A stretch of 20,424 nucleotides of DNA, taken from Chloroflexota bacterium. Its GTDB lineage: Bacteria; Chloroflexota; Limnocylindria; QHBO01. Below, one piece after another: positions 6,695-14,391 of this stretch; the first letter of the stretch is position 1, and each line of letters begins with the position of its first letter. Location: positions 1 to 20,424 of the forward strand of contig JAPSGM010000004.1 of the NCBI GenBank assembly GCA_031177555.1, read 5' to 3'. The position numbers and the translations under genes are program-made. The notes beneath the pieces are model-generated. The model saw only the letters and a list, made by a program, of their open reading frames with translations. It was not told the origin of the DNA and ran no database searches.

Positions 6695-7855
6695 ATGCCC
6701 GCCCCGCCTGGCCTGGCCGATGCCGTCCGGGACCGATATCCGCGCTTCCTGGCCGAGCTGGAGGCCCTCGTCAACATCGACTGCGGCTCGTATACGCCCG
6801 CCGGCGTGAACCGCGTCGCCGATGCGGTGGCCGCGTCCCTGGCGGAGCTCGGAGCCGAGGTGGAGCGCCACTCACCGGCCGACGACCCGCGGCTAGGCGA
6901 CCTCGTCATCGGCCGCCTGCACGGCGAGGGGCCGCGGGTGCTGCTCATCGGGCACATGGACACCGTCTTCGGCGAGGGCACGACCGCGGCGCGCCCGTTC
7001 CGGGTCGAGGGCGACCGGGCGATGGGACCGGGAGCCAGCGACATGAAGGGCGGCCTGCTGGCCGGGCTGCACGCCCTCGCCGCGCTGCACGGCCTTGGCA
7101 CGCGGCCGGATGTCACGTTCGTGGCCAATCCCGACGAGGAGATCGGCTCGCCCTTCTCCACGCCGCACATCCGCCGCCTGGCGGGCGAGCACGACGTGGC
7201 ACTCGTGCTGGAGTGCGCCCGGGCCAACGGCGACATCGTCAGCGCTCGCAAGGGGATCGCCGACCTGCACGTCACCTTCACCGGCCGGGCGGCCCACGCC
7301 GGGGTGGAGCCGGAGAAGGGCCGCTCGGCCATCCTGGCCGCCGCCCGCTGGGTCGTCTCGCTCCAGGCGCTGAACGGCCGCTGGCCCAGCGTGACGGCCA
7401 ACACGGGCGTCATCCGCGGGGGCACGCGTCCGAACGTGGTGGCCGCTACCTGCGAGGTGCAGCTCGACCTGCGCGCCGCCACGAGCAGCGAGTTCGAGGC
7501 GGCCAGCGCCGAGGTCGAGCGGTTGCTCCATCGGTACGCCGGCGGCGGCATCGGCGTCGAGGTCAGGCGCATGGCCGGGCACCCGCCGATGGAGAAGTCG
7601 CCGGCCACCGCGCGGCTTGCCGGCCTGGCGACCGAGATCGCCGGGGAGCTGGGGTTCGCGCTGCGCGACGCCGCCACCGGCGGGGCGAGCGACGCGAACA
7701 CGACGGCCGCGGCCGGGCTGCCGTCGCTGGACGGGCTGGGGCCCATCGGCGGCGACGACCACTCGGCCGACGAGTGGCTGGACCTGGCCAGCGTCGTCCC
7801 GCGCACCGCGCTGCTGGCGGCGCTCATCGCCCGCGTCGGAGAGGCGCTCGACTGA
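6695..7855 (+). CDS. M20 family metallopeptidase (carboxypeptidase G2/dipeptidase-like)
   Basis: This 386-residue cytoplasmic (no signal peptide) di-zinc peptidase has all expected metal and catalytic positions: IGHMDTVF (first His and catalytic Asp), GPGASDMKGG (bridging Asp), NPDEEIGS (catalytic Glu and ligand Glu), LECAR (ligand Glu) and GGDDHSADEWLD (last His). The dimerisation (lid) domain lies about 180-290, with KGIADLHVTFTGRAAHAG at its start, as in glutamate carboxypeptidases. Family members remove C-terminal residues or split dipeptides. Beside cphB, cphA and the Mur ligase, beta-Asp-Arg or a related isopeptide is a plausible substrate, but that rests on context only. A dipeptidase named CphZ is known from cyanophycin clusters; I cannot tell whether this is an orthologue. 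The ATG follows the shared AGTATACT element by 8 nt. Confidence 0.88.
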   Translation: MPAPPGLADAVRDRYPRFLAELEALVNIDCGSYTPAGVNRVADAVAASLAELGAEVERHSPADDPRLGDLVIGRLHGEGPRVLLIGHMDTVFGEGTTAARPFRVEGDRAMGPGASDMKGGLLAGLHALAALHGLGTRPDVTFVANPDEEIGSPFSTPHIRRLAGEHDVALVLECARANGDIVSARKGIADLHVTFTGRAAHAGVEPEKGRSAILAAARWVVSLQALNGRWPSVTANTGVIRGGTRPNVVAATCEVQLDLRAATSSEFEAASAEVERLLHRYAGGGIGVEVRRMAGHPPMEKSPATARLAGLATEIAGELGFALRDAATGGASDANTTAAAGLPSLDGLGPIGGDDHSADEWLDLASVVPRTALLAALIARVGEALD

Positions 7856-7879
7856 CCGAGCGGGGACCGCGTGTAGAAT
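7852..7879 (+). promoter_or_regulatory. Promoter of the thioesterase-oxoacid dehydrogenase operon
   Basis: CTGACC at 7852-7857 (4 of 6 matches to TTGACA) and TAGAAT at 7874-7879 are separated by 16 bp. The -10 ends 9 nt before the GTG at 7889, so the transcript would be leaderless or nearly so. The -35 overlaps the stop codon of the M20 gene. This is the best -35/-10 pair in the window. Confidence 0.5.
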
Positions 7880-7888
7880 CGAGCCTCC

Positions 7889-8338
7889 GTGAGCGATGAC
7901 TACCGCCACCGCACGCCCGTCCAGGTCCGGTTCCGGGACATCGACGCGTTCGGGCACGTCAACAACGCCGTGGTCTCCACGTACGTCGAGCAGGCCAGGG
8001 TCACCTACCTGCGCGACGTGCTCGGCCTGGATCCGGTCGGTCCGGAGGACCGCATGCCGCTGATCCTGGCCATGATCCGGCTCGACTACCGCTCCCCCAT
8101 CATGCTGGAGGACCGCGTCGAGATCGCGTCGCGGGTGGACTGGGTGGGGCGCACCAGCCTGCACATGTCCCATCGGCTGGCGCAGCAGGAGGGGCGGGAG
8201 CTGGCCACGGCGGCATCGGTCCTGGTTACCTATGACTACGAGGCGGCGCGGCCGATGCCGGTGCCGGATGACTGGCGCACCAGCCTGGCGGCCCACGAGG
8301 GTCGCTCGATGGAGCGTCCGCAGCAGGGAGTGCAATGA
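7889..8338 (+). CDS. Acyl-CoA thioesterase, 4HBT hot-dog fold
   Basis: At 149 residues this is one hot-dog domain of the 4-hydroxybenzoyl-CoA thioesterase/YbgC type. The N-terminal signature VRFRDIDAFGHVNNAVVSTYVEQAR (about 11-35) holds the conserved Asp and the GHVNN helix of the active site. LDYRSPIMLEDRVEIASRVDWVGRTSLHMSHRL supplies the central strands. It should hydrolyse acyl-CoA thioesters in the cytoplasm. As first gene of the oxoacid dehydrogenase operon it might release acids from branched-chain or other acyl-CoAs, which is inference. The start is GTG (an ATG 6 nt downstream is out of frame), 9 nt after TAGAAT. Its stop overlaps the lpd start (ATGA, 8335-8338). Confidence 0.85.
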   Translation: MSDDYRHRTPVQVRFRDIDAFGHVNNAVVSTYVEQARVTYLRDVLGLDPVGPEDRMPLILAMIRLDYRSPIMLEDRVEIASRVDWVGRTSLHMSHRLAQQEGRELATAASVLVTYDYEAARPMPVPDDWRTSLAAHEGRSMERPQQGVQ

Positions 8339-9753
8339 CCGACGAGCGACGGTATGACGTCCTGATCCTGGGTGGCGGCATGAGCTACGTGGCCGCCGTC
8401 CGGGCCGCGCAGCTGGGCCTGAAGGTCGGCCTCGTCGAGCGCGATGCGCTCGGCGGCACCTGCCTGAACCGCGGCTGCATCCCGTCGAAGGCGCTGCTCG
8501 AGACGGCGGACCTGCTGCACCGCGTCACCGAGCAGGGGGGCGAGTTCGGGCTGTCGGGCGGCGACGGCGTGACCCTGGACTATGGCCCGCTGGGGAAGCG
8601 GCGTGACGCCGTGGTGGACAAGCACGTCAAGGGCGTCGAGTTCCTGATGAAAAAGAACGGGGTCGACGTCATCCGCGGGCACGGCGTCCTCACCGGCCCG
8701 ACGAGTGTCCGCGTCTCCGGTGGCGCGGCCGGCGACGTGGAGGTGAGCGGCACGGACCTGATCCTGGCCACCGGTTCGGCCCCCCGCCCGCTGCCGGGCC
8801 TGGAGCCGGACGGCGAGCGGATCATCACCTCGGACGAGGCGCTCGAGCGCAACGACGTGCCCGGCCGCGTGACGATCGTCGGCGCCGGCGCCATCGGCGT
8901 CGAGTGGGCGAGCATGTACCGCGACTTCGGTGCCGAGGTCACGCTGGTGGAGTTCCTGGACCGCATCGTCCCGCTGGAGGACGCCGACGTCAGCAAGGAG
9001 CTGCACCGGGTCTTTCGGCGTCGCGGCATCGCCATCCACGCGGCGTCCACCATCGACACCGACTCGATCCAGCCCACCGACGCCGGGCTCCGCTTCGCCG
9101 TCGCGGAGCGCGAGGGCGACAAGCGCACCGATGTCGAGGCCGACGTCATCCTGGTGGCGATCGGGCGGCGGCCGCTGACCGAGGGGATCGGCCTGGAGGC
9201 GATCTCGGGCCTGCAGCTGGACCGCGGCTACGTGAAGGTGGACGAGTACATGCGCACCGGCGTCGAGCACGTGTACGCGATGGGCGACATCGTGCCGGGC
9301 TACGCGCTGGCCCACGTGGCGGCGCACGAGGGCGTGGTCGCGGTGGAGACAATCGCCGGCAAGGATCCCGAGCCGGTGCGCATGAGCCTCATGCCGAGGG
9401 TGACGTTCTGCCGCCCGCAGATCGGCAGCGTGGGCATGACCGAGGCCGAGGCAGGCGAGGCCGGCCACAGCGTCAAGGTCGGCTCGTTCCCGTTCCGGGC
9501 CCTGGGCAAGGCCACCATCGTCGGCGAGGTGGATGGCTTCGCCAAGCTCGTCGCCGACGCGGACAGCGGGCGCATCCTGGGCGCGCACGTCATCGGCCCG
9601 CACGCCGGCGACCTGCTGCCGGAGCCGGTCTTCGCCATGCTGGCGGAGGGCACGGCCGAGGAGATCGCCATGTCGGTGCATGCGCATCCGACGCTGCCCG
9701 AGGTCCTCGTCGAGGCCGCGCTGGCAGTCGACGGCGCGGCGGTCCACGTCTAG
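8335..9753 (+). CDS. lpd: Dihydrolipoyl dehydrogenase (E3)
   Basis: This 472-residue flavoprotein should reoxidise dihydrolipoyl-E2 with NAD+. Redox cysteines are C43 and C48 (GGTCLNRGCIPSKALL). The NAD-binding fingerprint VGAGAIGVEWAS is intact, YAMGDIVPGYALAHVAAHEG is the second FAD motif, and HAHPTLPEVLVEAAL carries the C-terminal catalytic His-Glu pair. Oddly, the first FAD fingerprint reads LGGGMSYVAAVRAAQLG: one residue shorter than the usual GGGPGGYVAA, so the last Gly of GxGxxG is missing. The ATG at 8335 overlaps the thioesterase stop and has a GGGAG Shine-Dalgarno. E1 alpha begins 14 nt after its stop. The operon points to a branched-chain 2-oxoacid complex, but one E3 could serve several complexes. 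Confidence 0.92.
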   Translation: MTDERRYDVLILGGGMSYVAAVRAAQLGLKVGLVERDALGGTCLNRGCIPSKALLETADLLHRVTEQGGEFGLSGGDGVTLDYGPLGKRRDAVVDKHVKGVEFLMKKNGVDVIRGHGVLTGPTSVRVSGGAAGDVEVSGTDLILATGSAPRPLPGLEPDGERIITSDEALERNDVPGRVTIVGAGAIGVEWASMYRDFGAEVTLVEFLDRIVPLEDADVSKELHRVFRRRGIAIHAASTIDTDSIQPTDAGLRFAVAEREGDKRTDVEADVILVAIGRRPLTEGIGLEAISGLQLDRGYVKVDEYMRTGVEHVYAMGDIVPGYALAHVAAHEGVVAVETIAGKDPEPVRMSLMPRVTFCRPQIGSVGMTEAEAGEAGHSVKVGSFPFRALGKATIVGEVDGFAKLVADADSGRILGAHVIGPHAGDLLPEPVFAMLAEGTAEEIAMSVHAHPTLPEVLVEAALAVDGAAVHV

Positions 9754-9767
9754 GAGGGATGACAGGC

Positions 9768-10781
9768 ATGGCAGAGACCCAGGCCCAGCCGAGACACGCG
9801 GAGCTCGGCCTGACCGACCAGGACGTGCTCGACATGTACCGCGCCATGCTGCTGGCGCGGGCGGTCGACGAGCGCATGTGGCTCATGCAGCGCGCCGGCA
9901 AGATCGCGTTCATCATCTCCGGCCAGGGCCACGAGGGTGCGCAGGTGGCCACCACCTGGCCGCTGCGCCGCAACCACGACTGGCTGGCGCCCTACTACCG
10001 CTCCATCGCCTCGGCCATCACCTTCGGCATGACCGCCGAGGACATCATCACCGCCCACCTGGCCAAGGGCGACGACGTGTCCTCCGGCGGTCGCCAGATG
10101 CCCGGTCACTACGGCGGCGCTCCCTACAACATCGTCAGCCTCTCCTCGCCGGTCGGCACGCAGGTGCTGCACGCGGTGGGGATCGCCATGGGCGCCTGGG
10201 CGCGCGGCGAGGACGTCGTGGCCCTGACCTCCTACGGCGAGGGCACCGCCAACCAGGGCGAGGTCCACGAGGCCATGAACTTCGCCGGCGTCCACCGGCT
10301 GCCGGTGATCTTTGTGTGCGAGAACAACGGCTACGCCATCAGCGTGCCGCTGGAGAAGCAGGTCGGCGGCCTGAGCGTGGCGGCCCGCGCGCAGGGCTAC
10401 GGCTTCCCGGGCGTGACCGTCGACGGCGACGACCCGCTGGCCTGCTATGCGGCGGCCAAGGAGGCCCACGAGCGCGGCAGGCGTGGCGACGGGCCGACGC
10501 TCATCGAGGCGCGGGTGGTCCGCCTCACCAGCCACTCCTCCGACGACGACCAGCGCCGCTACCGCGACCCCGCCGAGGTGGAGGCGCTCAAGCAGCAGGA
10601 CCCGCTGGTCGGGTTCGGCCGTCAGCTGCGCGAGCTGGGGGTGCTGACCGACGAGCTGGACCAGCAGCTGCGCGCAGAGGCCAAGGCCGAGATCAACGAG
10701 GCCAGCCGGCGGGCCGAGGCGCGTCCCGAGCCCGACGTGTCGGCGGCCGAGCGGCACGTGTACGCGGATGGAGAGGCCTGA
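9768..10781 (+). CDS. bkdA1: Branched-chain 2-oxoacid dehydrogenase E1 alpha
   Basis: This 337-residue ThDP-dependent subunit pairs with the next gene product to decarboxylate a 2-oxoacid and acylate E2. SGQGHEGAQV (51-60), SSGGRQMPGHYG (105-116), SSPVGTQVLHAVG (126-138), the ThDP motif from GEG (158-160) to ENN (185-187) and GYAISVPLEKQ are all present. SHSSDDD (255-261) resembles the HHSTSDD loop of branched-chain enzymes more than the pyruvate dehydrogenase loop, which favours the branched-chain assignment; pyruvate or acetoin remain possible. I chose the ATG at 9768 and not 9759 because GGAGGG (9753-9758) is 9 nt from the former and directly abuts the latter. The stop is 1 nt before the E1 beta start. 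Confidence 0.88.
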   Translation: MAETQAQPRHAELGLTDQDVLDMYRAMLLARAVDERMWLMQRAGKIAFIISGQGHEGAQVATTWPLRRNHDWLAPYYRSIASAITFGMTAEDIITAHLAKGDDVSSGGRQMPGHYGGAPYNIVSLSSPVGTQVLHAVGIAMGAWARGEDVVALTSYGEGTANQGEVHEAMNFAGVHRLPVIFVCENNGYAISVPLEKQVGGLSVAARAQGYGFPGVTVDGDDPLACYAAAKEAHERGRRGDGPTLIEARVVRLTSHSSDDDQRRYRDPAEVEALKQQDPLVGFGRQLRELGVLTDELDQQLRAEAKAEINEASRRAEARPEPDVSAAERHVYADGEA

Positions 10782-10782
10782 G

Positions 10783-11769
10783 ATGGCCGAGATGAACATC
10801 CTCGAGGCGATCCGCAGCGCCATGGACGAGGAGATGGAGCGCGACGACCGCGTCATGGTGCTGGGCGAGGACGTCGGAAAGAAGGGCGGCGTGTTCGGCG
10901 CCACCGACGGCCTGTTCGCCAAGTACGGCGAGAAGCGCGTGCTGGACACGCCGCTGACCGAGGGCATGATCGCCGGGGCGGCGGCCGGAGCCGCGATCTA
11001 CGGGCTGCGCCCCATCGCCGAGATGCAGTTCGCCGACTTCGTGTACCCCGCCTTCAACCAGATCGTGTCCGAGATCAGCCGCATGCGCTACCGATCCAAC
11101 GGAACCTTCGGGCTGCCGATGGTGATCCGCATGCCGTACGGCGGCGGCGTGCACGGGGCGCTGTACCACTCGCAGTCGAACGAGGCCTACTTCACCTCCA
11201 CCGTCGGCCTGAAGGTGGTCGCGCCCGGCACCCCGGCCGATGCCAAGGGCCTGCTCAAGGCATCGGTCCGCGACCCGGATCCGGTCATGTTCTTCGAGCA
11301 CAAGAAGACGTACCGGCTGTTCAAGGCCGATGTGCCCGATGGCGACCACCTGGTCCCCATCGGCTCCGCGGAGGTTGCGCGGCCGGGGAAGGACCTCTCC
11401 ATCTTCTGCTACGGCTACATGCGCACCTGCGCGCTGGAGGCGGCCGAGACGCTGGCGCGCGAGGACGGCGTGGAAGCCGAGGTCGTCGACCTGCGGACCC
11501 TGCGCCCGCTCGACCGGGCGACGGTGCTGGGCTCGGTGGAGAGGACCGGCAAGGCGCTGGTCGTGCACGAGGCGAACCGCTTCGGCGGCTTCGGTGCGGA
11601 GGTGGCGGCCACGATCGCGCAGGATGGCTTCGAGCACCTCGACGGACCGGTGACGCGCCTGGCCGGGCCCGAGGTCCCCGGCGTGCCGTATCACCACGAC
11701 CTGGAGGAGTGGTTCATGATCGGCCCGGCCAAGATCGTGGACGCCGCCCGTGCGCTGGCGGCGTACTGA
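10783..11769 (+). CDS. bkdA2: Branched-chain 2-oxoacid dehydrogenase E1 beta
   Basis: This 328-residue subunit has the transketolase pyrimidine-binding and C-terminal domains. Typical stretches are VMVLGEDVGKKGGVFGATDGL, VLDTPLTEGMIAGAAAGAA, MQFADFVYPAFNQIVSE, the loop GGGVHGALYHSQSNEAYF, and LRTLRPLDRATV in the C-terminal half. It completes the alpha2beta2 E1 with the preceding gene. The chosen ATG (10783) has GGAGAGG (10770-10776) 6 nt upstream; an in-frame ATG at 10768 would add five residues and place the Shine-Dalgarno inside the gene. A 97-nt gap follows before E2, the only sizeable gap in the operon. Confidence 0.9.
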   Translation: MAEMNILEAIRSAMDEEMERDDRVMVLGEDVGKKGGVFGATDGLFAKYGEKRVLDTPLTEGMIAGAAAGAAIYGLRPIAEMQFADFVYPAFNQIVSEISRMRYRSNGTFGLPMVIRMPYGGGVHGALYHSQSNEAYFTSTVGLKVVAPGTPADAKGLLKASVRDPDPVMFFEHKKTYRLFKADVPDGDHLVPIGSAEVARPGKDLSIFCYGYMRTCALEAAETLAREDGVEAEVVDLRTLRPLDRATVLGSVERTGKALVVHEANRFGGFGAEVAATIAQDGFEHLDGPVTRLAGPEVPGVPYHHDLEEWFMIGPAKIVDAARALAAY

Positions 11770-11821
11770 GCGGTGGGCTAAGGTCATCGAGGACGAACCT
11801 GCGAGACGCGACGTGACGCCG

Positions 11822-11839
11822 GCGGCGCGACGGCGCCGC
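11822..11839 (+). other. GC-rich hairpin in the E1 beta-E2 gap
   Basis: GCGGCGC (11822-11828) and GCGCCGC (11833-11839) form a perfect 7-bp stem with a GACG loop, 27 nt before the E2 start. No T-run follows, so it is not a standard terminator. It could modulate or protect the downstream message. A TAAGGT hexamer at 11779-11784 might give E2 its own promoter, but this is weak. Confidence 0.35.
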
Positions 11840-11866
11840 TCACCAGCTGAGGGAGCCTGAGAACCG

Positions 11867-13405
11867 ATGCCAACGACGATCAAGATGCCGCAGCTCGGCG
11901 AGTCGGTCACCGAGGGAACGATCGAGCGCTGGCTGGTCAAGGAGGGCGACACCGTCCAGCAGTACGACCCGCTGTTCGAGGTCGTGACCGACAAGGTCAA
12001 TGCCGAGGTTCCGGCCGAAGTCGCCGGCACCATCACCAAGATCATCATCCCCGACGGCGAGACGGTGGCGGTCGGGACCCCGCTGGCCGAGATCGACGCC
12101 GACGGCGGCGCCGCGCAGCCCGAGCAGGACGGCGCCGGTCAGGCCGAGGCGGCTCAAGGAGCCCACGAGCCGGCGCCGGCGCAGGCGGAGACGCCCGCGC
12201 AGCCGGCTGCCACGGCCGAGCCGGAGGCCAGGGAACCCGAGGTCGAGCCGGCCGAGGAGCAGCCCGCTGCGGAGCCGGCCGCCGCGCAGGCCGAGCAGCG
12301 GGAGCCCGCCGCCGCGCAGGCCGAGCAGCGGGAACCCGCCGCCGCCCAGGCCGGCGCGGCGCCACCGACTGATGGCTCGGTGCGGATGACGCCCGCCGTG
12401 CGCCGCCTGGTCCGCGAGCACGGCATCGACATCAGCCAGCTCGCCGGGAGCGGAGCGGGTGGGCGCGTCACGCGCGAGGACGTGCTGGCCTTCATCGAGC
12501 GCGGACCGTCGCAGCCCGCTGGCGCGGCTCCGGCCGTTGCGGCGGAGGAGGAGGCACCCGCCGCCCCGGCTCCGGCCGCTGCGGCCGAGCCGGAGGCACC
12601 GGCGGCCCGGGCGGAGGCGCCGGCACCCGCGGCGGCGGCCGCCCCGGCACCCGCGCCGAGCTTCGCCGGTCCCACCCCCGTGGCGGCGCCGACCGGCGGC
12701 GACACCGAGATGCCGCTGACGCAAATGCGCAAGGGCATCGCGACGAAGATGACGCGCGTCAAGCAGACGGTCCCGCACGCCTACACCGTGGTCGAAGTGG
12801 ACATGCACAACGTCGTGCGCTGGCGGGAGTCGAACCAGGAGGCGTACCGCGCCCGGGAGGGCATCGGCCTCAGCTACGTGGCGGCCGTGGTCAAGGCGGT
12901 GACTGAGACCCTGCGCCAGCACCCAACCATCAACAGCCAGTTCGCCGATGACAAGATCATCCTCAAGCAGGCCATGAACGTCGGGATCGCCGTGGCGGTG
13001 GACAACGGGCTGCTTGTGCCGGTCATCCACAACGCCGATCAGCTGTCGATCAGCGGCGTCAACATGCGCATCCAGGACCTGGCGGCGCGCGCCCGCAGCA
13101 ACAAGCTTCGCCTGGACGAGATCCAGGGCGGCACCTTCACGGTCAACAACACCGGCTGGTTCGGATCGGTCTCGTCCATGCCCATCGTGAACGCGCCCGA
13201 GGTGGCGATCCTGTCCATGGAGGCCATCGTCAAGCGTCCGGTCGTGGTCGAGGTCGATGGCGAGGACATCATCGCCATCCGGCCGATGATGAACATGACC
13301 TGCAGCTTCGACCATCGCCCCCTGGATGGCGCGCAGGTCGGCGCCTTCCTGTCGGACGTGCGCAAGCGCCTGGAGGAGTGGGACCCGGAGGCGCCGATCG
13401 GCTGA
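11867..13405 (+). CDS. bkdB: 2-oxoacid dehydrogenase E2 (lipoamide acyltransferase)
   Basis: The 512-residue E2 core subunit transfers the acyl group from lipoyl-Lys to CoA. Domain order: one lipoyl domain (1-80) with lipoyl lysine K43 in TDKVNAEV; an Ala/Pro/Glu linker (81-170) with near-identical 10-residue repeats; a peripheral-subunit-binding domain (172-211, TPAVRRLVREHGIDISQL, GRVTREDVLAF); a second Ala/Pro linker (212-275); and a catalytic domain (about 280-512) ending in FDHRPLDGAQ with catalytic His483. The single lipoyl domain and the E1 neighbours favour a branched-chain enzyme, though 2-oxoglutarate-type E2s look alike. The ATG is preceded by GAGGGAG with a rather long spacing (about 13 nt). 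K43 is the expected target of the LipA/LipB pathway encoded downstream. The gene is convergent with the GAF protein gene. Confidence 0.9.
   Translation: MPTTIKMPQLGESVTEGTIERWLVKEGDTVQQYDPLFEVVTDKVNAEVPAEVAGTITKIIIPDGETVAVGTPLAEIDADGGAAQPEQDGAGQAEAAQGAHEPAPAQAETPAQPAATAEPEAREPEVEPAEEQPAAEPAAAQAEQREPAAAQAEQREPAAAQAGAAPPTDGSVRMTPAVRRLVREHGIDISQLAGSGAGGRVTREDVLAFIERGPSQPAGAAPAVAAEEEAPAAPAPAAAAEPEAPAARAEAPAPAAAAAPAPAPSFAGPTPVAAPTGGDTEMPLTQMRKGIATKMTRVKQTVPHAYTVVEVDMHNVVRWRESNQEAYRAREGIGLSYVAAVVKAVTETLRQHPTINSQFADDKIILKQAMNVGIAVAVDNGLLVPVIHNADQLSISGVNMRIQDLAARARSNKLRLDEIQGGTFTVNNTGWFGSVSSMPIVNAPEVAILSMEAIVKRPVVVEVDGEDIIAIRPMMNMTCSFDHRPLDGAQVGAFLSDVRKRLEEWDPEAPIG
12272..12354 (+). repeat. 30-bp in-frame tandem repeat in the E2 linker
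   Basis: About 2.8 copies of a 30-bp unit (starts 12272, 12302, 12332) encode the ten-residue unit EPAAAQAEQR. The first two copies differ by a single base (GAGCCGG versus GAGCCCG). It sits in the flexible Ala/Pro linker between the lipoyl and binding domains, where length variation is tolerated. Confidence 0.8.
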
Positions 13406-13418
13406 GCCGAGGCTCAGC
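13401..13418. terminator. Hairpin spanning both convergent stop codons
   Basis: GCTGAGCC (13401-13408), GA, GGCTCAGC (13411-13418) is a perfect 8-bp inverted repeat that contains the E2 stop (TGA, 13403-13405) and the GAF protein stop (TCA on plus, 13414-13416). It is symmetric, so it could act for both convergent transcripts. There is no T-run on either side, so termination is an inference from position. Confidence 0.45.
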
Positions 13419-14391
13419 TGGCGCCGGCCTCTGCGCCTTCCTCGGCGCCGCAGCGCTTGGCCAGGGCCTGGATCTCCAGCGTCTGGCCGATCGCATGGGT
13501 CAGGATGGCTGCCAGGCGCAGCTCGCTGGTGGAGAACGGCTGCGTTCGACAGAAGCCGATGGCCCCGACCGAGCGGCCCCGCGCAACAACCGGCAGCGCC
13601 GCGTGGTCGCGGCCCTGCGAGCCACAGGCGTGCCCGTCGCCCGAGGCGTGGGGCGCGTCGGGAATCAGCCAGGCCGCTGCCGCCATCGCACGGCCGGCGA
13701 TCGCCGCCAGGACCTCGGCCGGCTCGTCCCCGCCGCGCGCTGCCATGGCGCGGACGGCGTGAAGGGTCGCGGCCGCCCGGACCTGGTCGCGTCGGCTGCC
13801 GATAGCGGCGGTGATCGACCATCGCGAGGCGAGCCACGCCAGCCAGCCAACCAGCCCGTACACCGGCAGTGATACCAGCATCGGCTCCAGGCTGGCGCCC
13901 GGATCGACCACCAGCGCGCGCCAGAGCTCGGTCGAGGCGATGAGCGCAAACGCCAGGGCTAGGGGCGTCGGCCGGAGATACCAGCCTGCGATCGCGATCA
14001 CCGGAGCGTAGAAGGCAAGGTAAGGCGAAGCTGGCCCGCCGGTCAACGTGATCAGGCAGGCGACCAGCACGACCTGGAGGCCGATGATTGCCAGCAGCCA
14101 CGGTTCGGAGACCGACAGCCAGCGGACGCGCCAGATGACCGCCGCGGTGCCGAGGTGCAGGGCCAAGAGCAGCACCAGGTCTCTGGGCGCGAACGTGGCG
14201 CCGATCACCGGGCCGGCGGTTAGCGCCGCGACGACGACCGAGAACATGGCCAGCGCGGCGATCGCCCGGGGTAGGCTCTCCCGCCCGTCTGCGATAGGCG
14301 GAATGTCGGCCTGCGCGTCGAGCCCGCGCAGGACGCGATGCAGCTCGCCGCCCGCCACGGGGGCGCCGACCGCGAGGTCGCGCGCGATCAC
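13414..14391 (-). CDS. Six-helix membrane protein with C-terminal GAF-like domain
   Basis: This 325-residue protein has a short cytoplasmic N-terminus, then six hydrophobic segments at about 42-65, 70-89, 97-117, 122-139, 142-162 and 168-190. The remainder (about 200-311) looks like a GAF sensor domain: LPVVARGRSVGAIGFCRTQPFSTSELRLAAILTHAIGQTLE is a typical GAF end, with Cys255 and Cys281 nearby. The arrangement resembles the sensor half of a histidine kinase, yet there is no HisKA or HATPase domain. It may sense a ligand or redox signal at the membrane; the output partner is unknown, with the LuxR-type protein of the same unit as a candidate. The GTG start overlaps the upstream stop (GTGA) and has GGAAGAGGT 7 nt upstream. 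No annotated family is assigned with certainty. Confidence 0.7.
   Translation of the reverse strand: MIARDLAVGAPVAGGELHRVLRGLDAQADIPPIADGRESLPRAIAALAMFSVVVAALTAGPVIGATFAPRDLVLLLALHLGTAAVIWRVRWLSVSEPWLLAIIGLQVVLVACLITLTGGPASPYLAFYAPVIAIAGWYLRPTPLALAFALIASTELWRALVVDPGASLEPMLVSLPVYGLVGWLAWLASRWSITAAIGSRRDQVRAAATLHAVRAMAARGGDEPAEVLAAIAGRAMAAAAWLIPDAPHASGDGHACGSQGRDHAALPVVARGRSVGAIGFCRTQPFSTSELRLAAILTHAIGQTLEIQALAKRCGAEEGAEAGAS

Noticed and set aside
5191..7827. 878-residue minus-strand open frame over the Mur ligase and M20 genes
   Set aside because: It runs antisense to the M20 gene, which has all its metal ligands, and in the wrong frame of the Mur ligase; its sequence is Arg/Gly/Ala-rich without motifs.
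9759..9767. ATG at 9759 as the E1 alpha start
   Set aside because: GGAGGG directly touches it, leaving no spacing; the ATG at 9768 has a proper distance.
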